Assembly (NCBI GenBank): GCA_025350385.1
Contig: JANXXZ010000221.1
Span: 1-6,075 of the forward strand
Source of the DNA: Bacteroidales bacterium
Lineage (GTDB): Bacteria > Bacteroidota > Bacteroidia > Bacteroidales > UBA4417
DNA length: 6,075 nucleotides
Direction: 5' to 3'
Under the pieces are notes generated by a model, which ran no database searches, was not told the origin of the DNA, and saw only the letters and a program-made list of their open reading frames with translations. Both the position numbers and the translations under genes were made by a program. The first letter of the stretch is position 1. Each line of letters starts with the position of its first letter. Positions 1-5,406 of the stretch are shown piece by piece.

Positions 1-1
1 T

Positions 2-1999
2 CAACAACTAATTATGATCAACTTCAAAGGCCAGAAAAACCTTGAAATTGATTTTTCCGACAACACCACAATTTACGGTGTTAACGGCTCTGGCAAAAGC
101 ACTGTTTTCAGTGCCTTTAACTGGCTGCTTTTCGGCAAAGATGAATTTGACCGCAAAGATTACGGGATCAAAACCTTTGACAAAAACAATGTCATCATTC
201 CTAAGATCGACCATGAAGTTACTGGCCATCTTTTACTTGACGGTGTTAAAATCAAACTTACCCGCATTTTAAAAGAGAAGTGGGCCAAAAAACGCGGTGA
301 AGATACGGCTGAATTCGTTGGTAACGAAACCATATATTTCATCAATGATGTTCCTAAGTCACAGTCTGAATACCAGGCTTTCATTTCTTCGATCATACCG
401 GAGAGTACATTTAAGCTTTTAACCTCACCTGCTTTCTTCAATTCGCTCAAATGGAACGAACGCAGGGAAATGCTCATTTCAATTGCCGGTGTTCCTACCG
501 ATGAAGAAATAGCCGGTTCTGACCTTGTTTCTTTGCTCGACCTGATGCAACGCGAAAAGAAAACTATTGAGGACCTCAAAAAAGAGTATGTTGCAAAGAA
601 AAAGAAACTCAAAGATTCGCTTGATCAAATCCCTACACGCATTGACGAAAATCACCGGGGTACACCTGAAGCAAAAGACTTCACCAAAATTGAAGCTGAT
701 CTGAAACAGGCAAAACACAACCTTGGATTGATTGAAACTGAAATGCTCGATGCTTCAAAAGGTGTTGAGGAAGCAGTTCGCTTGCGCTCTGAAAAGTTGC
801 TTGAAAAAAGCAATATTGAAACCAGAATGCAAAGGCTTGAATACGATGCGAAAAACCAATCTGCAAATGCCGGCAATACAAAAGACCAGAATATAAGGAC
901 TAAACAGCAAAGAGTTTCATTCTTAACTCAAGAGCTTGCAAATTTCGATTATGATATCAAAATTAATACTGACCGCTTAAATGTTCAGTTGGAACAAAGA
1001 ACTTCACTTCGCGACAAATGGACCAAACGCGATGCTGAAACGTTGACCTATGAAGGTTCATTCAGTTGTCCGACCTGTGGACAGTCTTTGCCTGATGATC
1101 TTATTGCACATCAAGAAACCGATGCAAAAACAGCTTTCAACAAAAAGAAGGTTCTGGACCTGCAAGAAATTGAAAAGTACGGTGCAAATACCACCGTTGA
1201 AATTAACAGGCTGCAAGCATATATTGGAGGCATAAATGAAAAAATCAGAACTGCCAAAGATGAAGTTGAAAAGCTCAATTCTGAAATAGAAGCTATTCAA
1301 AACATGCCGGTTCACACTGAATCAATAGAAGCTATTCTTGCTAAAAATGCTGAATACGTCGACCTTAAAGCAAAAATAGAAGCTATTGTTATTCCTGAAA
1401 TTGTTCAGGTAACCGATACCACTGCTCTTAAAATTCAAAAGGTTGAACTGAGTGAAGAAATTAACAAGCTCACACGCGATCTTTCAGTTCGTGATCAGAT
1501 CACCGAAATGACAAAGCGCAAAGCTGAAATTGAAACTGAAGGTCGATCCCTTTCGCAACAAATTGCAGACCTTGAAAAGATCGAATTTCAGATTGAAACT
1601 TTCACCAAGCGCAAAATGAATGATGTTGAAAACCGTGTTAATTCACTTTTCAAAACCGTTCGCTTCAAAATGTTTCAGAAGCTAATTAATGGAGGTGAAG
1701 AGCCTACCTGTGAGTGCTTGGTTAATGGCGTACCGTTCGACATTGCAAACCAGGCAGCGCAGGTTAATTCTGGCATCGAAATTTTAAATGTGTTTGCTGC
1801 AATTCATAACTGCTATGCACCTGTATTTGTTGACAAATCCGAAAGCGTATTAAAGCTTTCAGAAACACAAAGCCAGATCATACGGCTAGTTGTGTCCGAA
1901 ATGTTCAAAGTCAAAGAAACCGGCAAAATTGTCAGCAAGTTAAACGGATATGCTTCGCATGAAATTGAAGAGTATTCCGGTTTGTTGGTTGAAGCATAA
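2..1999 (+). CDS. SbcC/Rad50-like coiled-coil ATPase, 5' partial
   Basis: An SMC/Rad50-type ATPase that probably helps process DNA ends for phage recombination in the cytoplasm. Counting from the ATG at 14, the Walker A loop GVNGSGKST is at residues 22-30. Long charged helical stretches (about 185-330 and 375-540) flank a single CPTC motif (C352, C355), which matches a Rad50 zinc hook near the middle of the protein. The C-terminal ATPase half has a degenerate signature QVNSGIEILN (583-592) and a Walker B-like APVFVDKSESV (602-612), in which the residue after D607 is Lys rather than the usual Glu. The frame is open upstream (codons Q-Q-L-I before that ATG), and these residues complete the first beta strand typical of the family, so the real start lies outside the window and the ATG at 14 is internal. 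It is followed closely by a small gene and bet. No SbcD-type partner is seen. Family assignment is firm; its exact role is inferred. Confidence 0.9.
   Translation, partial: QQLIMINFKGQKNLEIDFSDNTTIYGVNGSGKSTVFSAFNWLLFGKDEFDRKDYGIKTFDKNNVIIPKIDHEVTGHLLLDGVKIKLTRILKEKWAKKRGEDTAEFVGNETIYFINDVPKSQSEYQAFISSIIPESTFKLLTSPAFFNSLKWNERREMLISIAGVPTDEEIAGSDLVSLLDLMQREKKTIEDLKKEYVAKKKKLKDSLDQIPTRIDENHRGTPEAKDFTKIEADLKQAKHNLGLIETEMLDASKGVEEAVRLRSEKLLEKSNIETRMQRLEYDAKNQSANAGNTKDQNIRTKQQRVSFLTQELANFDYDIKINTDRLNVQLEQRTSLRDKWTKRDAETLTYEGSFSCPTCGQSLPDDLIAHQETDAKTAFNKKKVLDLQEIEKYGANTTVEINRLQAYIGGINEKIRTAKDEVEKLNSEIEAIQNMPVHTESIEAILAKNAEYVDLKAKIEAIVIPEIVQVTDTTALKIQKVELSEEINKLTRDLSVRDQITEMTKRKAEIETEGRSLSQQIADLEKIEFQIETFTKRKMNDVENRVNSLFKTVRFKMFQKLINGGEEPTCECLVNGVPFDIANQAAQVNSGIEILNVFAAIHNCYAPVFVDKSESVLKLSETQSQIIRLVVSEMFKVKETGKIVSKLNGYASHEIEEYSGLLVEA
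1285..1387 (+). repeat. Three copies of AATAGAAGCTATT in the ATPase gene
   Basis: The 13-mer AATAGAAGCTATT is found at 1285-1297, 1324-1336 and 1375-1387. Each copy is itself an inverted repeat (AATAG-AAG-CTATT). All three are in the same frame and encode IEAI in the second coiled-coil stretch, so protein periodicity may explain part of it, although the synonymous positions are identical too. Confidence 0.6.
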
Positions 2000-2004
2000 G
2001 GAGG
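1998..2004 (+). promoter_or_regulatory. Strong Shine-Dalgarno site for the 79-residue gene
   Basis: AAGGAGG overlaps the TAA stop of the ATPase gene and lies 7 bases before the ATG at 2012. It is the only textbook Shine-Dalgarno sequence seen ahead of a gene here. It fixes the start of the downstream gene and suggests re-initiation by ribosomes finishing the ATPase gene. Confidence 0.6.
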
Positions 2005-2011
2005 GTTTGAA

Positions 2012-2251
2012 ATGCAAAGTATTGAAGAGTTATCAAAGGATTTGGTTAAAGTAGCCTGTGACAAAGAGGCTACTAACCTTCAAAAATGCGTACAGGTTGA
2101 ACAAAGAATATCCTGGTTTTTAGATGATATTTTCAAACTGCTAATTAATATTGAAAATACATCAATGAATAAAATGGACCGGGCACAAAGACTGATTGAC
2201 CTTGAAGCAAAATACGGAATACCCAAAACACACTTAATTATAAAACCATAA
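2012..2251 (+). CDS. Small hypothetical protein between ATPase and bet
   Basis: I do not recognise this 79-residue protein. It is soluble-looking and mostly helical, with no signal peptide and no clear membrane segment; one short hydrophobic run (WFLDDIFKLLINI) looks amphipathic. It has two cysteines with no metal-binding spacing. The start is set by a strong AAGGAGG 7 bases upstream, and the gene sits 12 bases after the ATPase stop and 12 bases before bet. This spacing supports co-transcription with the recombination genes, so an accessory role in recombination, or a modulator of a neighbour, is possible but not shown. The good ribosome site and tight fit make it likely to be real. Confidence 0.7.
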   Translation: MQSIEELSKDLVKVACDKEATNLQKCVQVEQRISWFLDDIFKLLINIENTSMNKMDRAQRLIDLEAKYGIPKTHLIIKP

Positions 2252-2263
2252 ATAAAACGCAAC

Positions 2264-3058
2264 ATGACAACAACTGAGAATCCGACTGACGTAGCGAAGC
2301 AAGAAGACAGAGAACGCGGACTTATTACCTATCAGGTAGCAGGTCAAGATGTAAAACTATCTTACACGATAGTACGCAATTTTCTCACAAAAGGAACCGG
2401 TAATGTTACCGATCAGGACCTTACGCAGTTCATTTCAATCTGCAAATATAATCAATTAAACCCATTCTTGAATGAAGCCTACCTGGTTAAATTCGGAACT
2501 GCCCCAGCACAAATGATTGTAAGTAAAGAGGCTTTAATGAAACGTGCTGAAGCCTGTGAAACTTATGAAGGTATTCAGGCTGGTATTATAGTAATTAGAG
2601 ATAATCAGGCCGTTGAACTTGAAGGTTGTTTTTATCTGCCTACCGATACCATTGTAGGTGGTTGGGCTAAGGTTTACCGCAGTGATAGGAAATTTCCAAT
2701 AACAGCTAAGGTTCAGCTTGCAGAGTATGACAAAAAGCAATCTATCTGGAATGATAAACCCTCAACGATGATTTCAAAAGTTGCTAAGGTTCAGGCTTTG
2801 CGCGAAGCATTCCCTACACAATTAGGGGCAATGTATACGGCTGAAGAACAGGGTGTAGTGTTTAGCGATGAACCGGAAGATAAACGAAATGCAGCCGTAA
2901 ACCGTGAATCCAAAAAGATAGTTACCGAAGAAGTGACTTATGAAGAAGTAGGAAGCAAAAGCCATATATCGGAACCAAAATCAAATCCAGAAAATAAAAC
3001 TTCAAATCCTGAGCTCTTCAAAGAAGAGAATCAAGAGAAAAAAGGTCCTAATTTTTAA
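2264..3058 (+). CDS. bet: Phage recombination protein Bet / RecT-type single-strand annealing protein
   Basis: A 264-residue single-strand annealing protein of the Bet (lambda Red-beta/RecT) group. Such proteins coat single-stranded DNA and pair it with complementary strands during phage recombination. Recognisable family blocks are LNPFLNEAYLVKFG (65-78), the following PAQMIVSKEALMKRAE (81-96), YEGIQAGIIVI (101-111), VGGWAKVYRSDRK (131-143), and KVAKVQALREAFP (172-184), which leads into LGAMYTAEEQ. The conserved core ends near residue 196. The tail (about 200-264) is charged, rich in Glu, Lys, Ser and Asn, and looks disordered, as is common in this family, where the tail contacts partners such as host SSB. 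The start is the first in-frame ATG, with no Shine-Dalgarno sequence but an A-rich leader. It lies between the SbcC-like ATPase and a metallo-beta-lactamase-fold protein, in place of the lambda exonuclease partner. The symbol reflects family membership, not orthology to lambda bet. Confidence 0.93.
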   Translation: MTTTENPTDVAKQEDRERGLITYQVAGQDVKLSYTIVRNFLTKGTGNVTDQDLTQFISICKYNQLNPFLNEAYLVKFGTAPAQMIVSKEALMKRAEACETYEGIQAGIIVIRDNQAVELEGCFYLPTDTIVGGWAKVYRSDRKFPITAKVQLAEYDKKQSIWNDKPSTMISKVAKVQALREAFPTQLGAMYTAEEQGVVFSDEPEDKRNAAVNRESKKIVTEEVTYEEVGSKSHISEPKSNPENKTSNPELFKEENQEKKGPNF

Positions 3059-3078
3059 TCCATCAGCCAATTTACTAC

Positions 3079-3819
3079 ATGCAACTACACATTCTAAATT
3101 CAGGGTCAAAGGGTAACTGTTATCTGTTAGAATCAGAAAGCGAAATACTGATAATCGAAGCAGGTGTTAAACTTTCTGAAGTTAAAAAAGCTATTGACTT
3201 TGATTTGTCTAAGGTAGTTACATGTTTATGCACCCATCAACACCGTGACCATTCCGGATATATTGAAGAATTCATCAATTCAGGAATAACTACCCTTGCG
3301 CTCGATGTTGTTTTCATTTCACATCTTATTAGTCCTAATTCATCCTATTGCAAAGCAATAGAACCTAATCACGGCTACAAAGTAGGCAATTTCAAAGTTT
3401 ATGCTTTCTCAGTCAGTCATGATATACCATGCTTGGGTTTTACAATCGATCATCCCGAAAGCGGTAAAATACTATTCCTTACCGATACAATGACCTGTGA
3501 TTATTCTTTCACCGGCCTGAATCATATTCTTATTGAATGCAACTATGCTGACAGCGTGCTGGATGCCAATATTAAGGCCGGTAAAGCACCCCCGTCAATG
3601 AGGCATAGATTATTGTCAACTCACATGGAATTGGAGACCACAAAGAAGATTATCAGCAACCAGGATATAACGAAGGTTAGAAACATAGTTCTGATTCATT
3701 TATCAGATGGTAACAGCAACGAAAAAAGGTTCATTGAAGAAATACAAGCTGCAACCGGCAAGCCTGTTTCAGCAGCTAAAAAAGGCATGAAGTTAAACTT
3801 TAGTTTAAACCCTTTCTGA
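3079..3819 (+). CDS. Metallo-beta-lactamase-fold hydrolase, candidate recombination nuclease
   Basis: A 246-residue metallo-beta-lactamase-fold protein resembling the YycJ/WalJ type of putative DNA-processing hydrolase. The N-terminus has the typical SGSKGNC strand-turn (8-14). The metal site is visible as HQHRDH (H53, H55, D57, H58), then SVSHD (H114), LTDT (D136) and a C-terminal IHLSDGNS (H207), so the full ligand set appears intact. There is no signal peptide, which argues for a cytoplasmic enzyme and not a secreted lactamase. It begins 20 bases after the bet stop, and its TGA overlaps the next ATG by one base. From the neighbours I infer that it is the nuclease of a phage recombination module, supplying single strands for Bet. 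The sequence alone does not tell exo- from endonuclease activity, or RNA from DNA as substrate. The fold is certain; the role is inferred. Confidence 0.85.
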   Translation: MQLHILNSGSKGNCYLLESESEILIIEAGVKLSEVKKAIDFDLSKVVTCLCTHQHRDHSGYIEEFINSGITTLALDVVFISHLISPNSSYCKAIEPNHGYKVGNFKVYAFSVSHDIPCLGFTIDHPESGKILFLTDTMTCDYSFTGLNHILIECNYADSVLDANIKAGKAPPSMRHRLLSTHMELETTKKIISNQDITKVRNIVLIHLSDGNSNEKRFIEEIQAATGKPVSAAKKGMKLNFSLNPF

Positions 3820-4346
3820 TGGAAACAAAGATTTGTAGTAAGTGTGGGGAGGAAAAACAGGTAAGCTTATTCAGGTATATGAGGAGGCAATGCAAGGATT
3901 GTGTAAAAAAATATAGACAAGAATATGATAAAGGATATTATCCAGCACATAAAGACAAGCTTTATGCAAAAGTTAAAAAATGGCGTATTGATAACTCTGA
4001 TGCAAATAAAAAATATTCATCAAAATATAGAGCGAATAATCTAGAAAAATGCAAATCATATGGGCTTAAATACCGTGATGCAAATAAAGACAAAATATAT
4101 GTAAGAAATAAAAAATGGCGTATTGATAACCCTGATAAGGTTAAAATATGTCTACATAAATATAAAACTAATTTAATAAATACACTAGATGATAAATATA
4201 TCAAAGATAGATTAAAGGAGTCTGGTTTTGATAAATCATCAATAGAACTGGATCAAGAATTAATAATGCTTAGAAAAATACAAATCCAATTAAAACGCAA
4301 ACTAAAAACAATAAAAAATGAAAGCAAAAGCACTACCAATCAGTAA
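3819..4346 (+). CDS. AT-rich zinc-finger protein with 15-residue tandem repeats
   Basis: A 175-residue basic protein, probably DNA-binding. It opens with a two-knuckle zinc finger, CSKC (6-9) and CKDC (25-28), of the kind found at the front of many phage HNH-type proteins. Residues 45-119 form five consecutive 15-residue units with K-[WY]-R/K recurring at 54-56, 69-71, 84-86, 99-101 and 114-116. The tail (about 121-165, around DDKYIKDRLKESGF and ELIMLRKIQIQLKRKLK) resembles a C-terminal helical block I recall from other phage zinc-finger proteins. No HNH catalytic pattern (paired His plus Asn/His) is visible, so I do not call it a nuclease. It overlaps the upstream gene by 1 base and the downstream gene by 29. 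It is far more AT-rich than the recombination genes: 8 G+C in the 60 bases 4141-4200, against 30 in 1021-1080. It may be a recently acquired insertion. Confidence 0.75.
   Translation: METKICSKCGEEKQVSLFRYMRRQCKDCVKKYRQEYDKGYYPAHKDKLYAKVKKWRIDNSDANKKYSSKYRANNLEKCKSYGLKYRDANKDKIYVRNKKWRIDNPDKVKICLHKYKTNLINTLDDKYIKDRLKESGFDKSSIELDQELIMLRKIQIQLKRKLKTIKNESKSTTNQ
3974..4130 (+). repeat. Internal 45-base-period repeats in the zinc-finger gene
   Basis: A 22-base exact match, centred on AAATGGCGTATTGATAAC, occurs at 3974-3995 and 4109-4130, 135 bases apart. This equals three units of the 15-residue (45-base) protein repeat. Conservation is high at the DNA level between units 1 and 4, while units 2 and 3 have drifted, which suggests a fairly recent duplication or conversion. 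Confidence 0.75.
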
Positions 4347-4584
4347 TCAAAAGGCTGCATACAGCGAAGTTGGAAGGCGTATATCAGAATATCTAAATGG
4401 AGACTGTAAACCTGAAGAACTTGAGTTGCTTATCAAAGGTGTAAACTGCCTTACTTCAATTAAGGCTGTGCAAATAAAAGAGGGTTTAGCAAAAACTCAA
4501 ATTGCTAATAAGCCAATACTAATAGAAGATGTGGAGAGACTTGTAGGCACATCGCTTGACCCCGAAGCCCCAAAATTTGAATAA
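4318..4584 (+). CDS. Hypothetical protein, 88 residues
   Basis: I do not recognise this protein. It is soluble, with no signal peptide and no membrane segment. Predicted features by eye are helices around 14-27 (AYSEVGRRISEYL) and 33-60 (EELELLIKGVNCLTSIKAVQIKEGL), followed by a Pro-containing tail ending in DPEAPKFE. The ATG at 4318 lies 29 bases inside the end of the zinc-finger gene, and no other in-frame ATG exists near the N-terminus. The next gene begins 2 bases after its stop, so it is probably translated together with the NinB-like gene. Its composition is less AT-rich than the gene it overlaps, in line with belonging to the original phage block. A role with the recombination or replication genes is only a guess from position. 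Confidence 0.7.
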   Translation: MKAKALPISNQKAAYSEVGRRISEYLNGDCKPEELELLIKGVNCLTSIKAVQIKEGLAKTQIANKPILIEDVERLVGTSLDPEAPKFE

Positions 4585-4586
4585 GT

Positions 4587-5021
4587 ATGAAACTACTTGC
4601 TTATGGAAGGGTACTAAATGGACTTGTAAAACTTTCAAACAAAACAGAGTTTGCCAAAGACATTGCCAATTTTGAAGGCAAAGAGATTGTTATAACAGTT
4701 GAAGTTAAGAGTAAAAAACGATCATTAAAGCAAAATCGGTATTACTGGGGTGTAGTGGTTCCATTGGTGAAAGCAGGGCTTACAGATGCTGGTTGGAGGT
4801 ACACAACAGAGCAGGTTCATGAAGACCTGAAGAGAGATTTTAATATTGTTGAAATAGTGAATGAACAAAGCGGGGAGATAAGAAAATCAATTGGAAGTAC
4901 AACCGAAATGACAACAAAGCAAATAATGGAATACTTCGCTAAAATAACTGAATGGAGTGCTGAATACCTGGGAGTTGAAATACCTGAACCCAATGAACAG
5001 CTTGAAATTAAATATAAATAG
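4587..5021 (+). CDS. NinB/Orf-like phage recombination protein
   Basis: A 144-residue protein resembling the lambda NinB (Orf) family, whose members bind single-stranded DNA and help load recombination proteins, substituting for host RecFOR functions. What I see is a beta-rich N-terminus followed by KKRSLKQNRYYWG (43-55), which matches the RSLxQNxxxW signature of NinB. Further on, STTEMTTKQIMEYFAKI (104-120) corresponds to the conserved ST-x-M block and following helix, and the protein then runs to WSAEYLGVEIPEPNE (123-137). The C-terminal IPEPNE ending is unlike lambda NinB, so it may be a Bacteroidota-specific branch. It follows the 88-residue gene by 2 bases and precedes a small membrane protein by 2 bases. 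Location downstream of bet fits a recombination mediator. The match is from remembered motifs, so the fold is probable rather than proven. Confidence 0.72.
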   Translation: MKLLAYGRVLNGLVKLSNKTEFAKDIANFEGKEIVITVEVKSKKRSLKQNRYYWGVVVPLVKAGLTDAGWRYTTEQVHEDLKRDFNIVEIVNEQSGEIRKSIGSTTEMTTKQIMEYFAKITEWSAEYLGVEIPEPNEQLEIKYK

Positions 5022-5023
5022 CC

Positions 5024-5194
5024 ATGAACACACTCATCAAAATTTACCTGATTCTTTTATTTATCGCTTGCTTAATCTTTGCCAAAAACTATTACAATTC
5101 AGGCGCAAAGAAAAGAAGGATAAAGCGTGAAGCTAGAAAGCATGAAAAACATAATAGTGCTATCGTAAATCGCTACTACTCAAATAAATGCTAG
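5024..5194 (+). CDS. Small single-pass membrane protein, 56 residues
   Basis: A short ORF starting 2 bases after the NinB-like stop. It reads MNTLIKIYLILLFIACLIFA at the N-terminus, one hydrophobic segment (about 4-20) sufficient to span the inner membrane, followed by a highly basic tail (KKRRIKREARKHEKH, 29-43) that should stay cytoplasmic. A Cys at position 16 lies within the hydrophobic run, but it is not a convincing lipobox, and the long basic tail favours an anchored protein. The ORF ends at TAG 5192-5194, just before the regulatory region, and is the last gene of the upstream block. Tiny membrane proteins of this sort are common in phage genomes and usually have no known function. It is supported by the tight spacing and the plausible membrane topology; there is no family assignment. 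Confidence 0.6.
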   Translation: MNTLIKIYLILLFIACLIFAKNYYNSGAKKRRIKREARKHEKHNSAIVNRYYSNKC

Positions 5195-5229
5195 TAGTAA
5201 TTACTGGCATTTACTTGTGAAAATGAATT

Positions 5230-5264
5230 ATTATTGAAAATAATCATTGATAATTGTCAATAAT
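5230..5264. promoter_or_regulatory. 35-bp imperfect dyad, candidate operator
   Basis: The sequence is symmetrical about T5247. The left arm ATTATTGAAAATAATCA (5230-5246) pairs with the right arm TGATAATTGTCAATAAT (5248-5264) at 15 of 17 positions. The right arm covers the TTG (5254-5256) that would be the -33 box of the downstream promoter. A DNA-binding dimer sitting here could block or assist RNA polymerase. As RNA it would be weak and lacks a T-run, so a protein-binding site is more likely than a terminator. Confidence 0.55.
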
Positions 5265-5285
5265 GTTAAAAAAGATGTATATTTG
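5254..5285 (+). promoter_or_regulatory. Bacteroidota-type promoter (TTG-N21-TATATTTG)
   Basis: TTG at 5254-5256 and TATATTTG at 5278-5285 are separated by 21 bases. This matches the known Bacteroidota primary sigma-factor consensus of TTG or TTTG near -33 and TAnnTTTG near -7. Transcription should begin around 5291-5293, giving a leader of roughly 115 bases before the replication gene. It lies in the only sizeable intergenic gap of the window. Confidence 0.7.
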
Positions 5286-5306
5286 TAGTGCCAAAATAAA
5301 ACAACA

Positions 5307-5402
5307 ATGATTAACGATTTAAAATCTTCCCTAATAAATTACAGCACTGTGCGGGTAAGTTGTCCCGGTGGCCACAGTGCTTTTTTTATTGGGGATTTTT
5401 GA
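5307..5402 (+). CDS. Possible 31-codon leader ORF through the hairpin
   Basis: ATG at 5307 opens a 31-residue ORF (starting MINDLKSSLINYSTV, ending AFFIGDF) about 15 bases after the predicted transcription start. It follows an A-rich stretch (AAAATAAAACAACA), which is the kind of start context seen in Bacteroidota. The ORF reads right through the terminator-like hairpin, and its TGA (5400-5402) ends 5 bases before the replication gene ATG. Translation would therefore open the hairpin and deliver ribosomes to the next start. The encoded peptide has no recognisable domain. It may be a regulatory leader or simply a chance ORF over a structured RNA. Confidence 0.35.
   Translation: MINDLKSSLINYSTVRVSCPGGHSAFFIGDF
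5343..5387 (+). terminator. GC-rich hairpin plus T-run: attenuator or small-RNA terminator
   Basis: AGCACTGTG (5343-5351) and CACAGTGCT (5373-5381) form a perfect 9-bp stem followed directly by a run of T (5382-5387), the layout of an intrinsic terminator. A second 4-bp stem, CGGG (5352-5355) with CCCG (5364-5367), closes an 8-base loop and leaves a one-sided GTGGC bulge. The bulge belongs to a self-complementary GTGGCCAC (5368-5375) that could compete with the main stem. With the promoter upstream, this would end a transcript of about 95 nt unless it is read through into the replication gene. Confidence 0.65.
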
Positions 5403-5406
5403 TGTT

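Noticed and set aside
14..16. ATG at 14 as the true start of the ATPase
   Set aside because: The frame stays open to the window edge, and the residues before the ATG fit the first conserved strand of the family. Starting here would leave an abnormally short N-terminus.
160..612. Open frame of 150 codons on the - strand
   Set aside because: It lies wholly opposite the SbcC-like ATPase, which has clear motifs. The reverse translation is rich in Ser/Phe runs typical of antisense reading and has no recognisable domain.
3962..4204. Open frame of 80 codons on the - strand opposite the zinc-finger gene
   Set aside because: It mirrors the repeated + strand units (it repeats LSIRHFL), a by-product of the repeat DNA with no independent support.
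3819..4346. HNH endonuclease
   Set aside because: The cysteine pairs and basic repeats resemble HNH-type phage proteins, but I cannot find the His-Asn-His catalytic arrangement.
5230..5264. Transcription terminator of the upstream operon
   Set aside because: The dyad is almost entirely A/T, and no T-run follows its right arm, so a protein site fits better.
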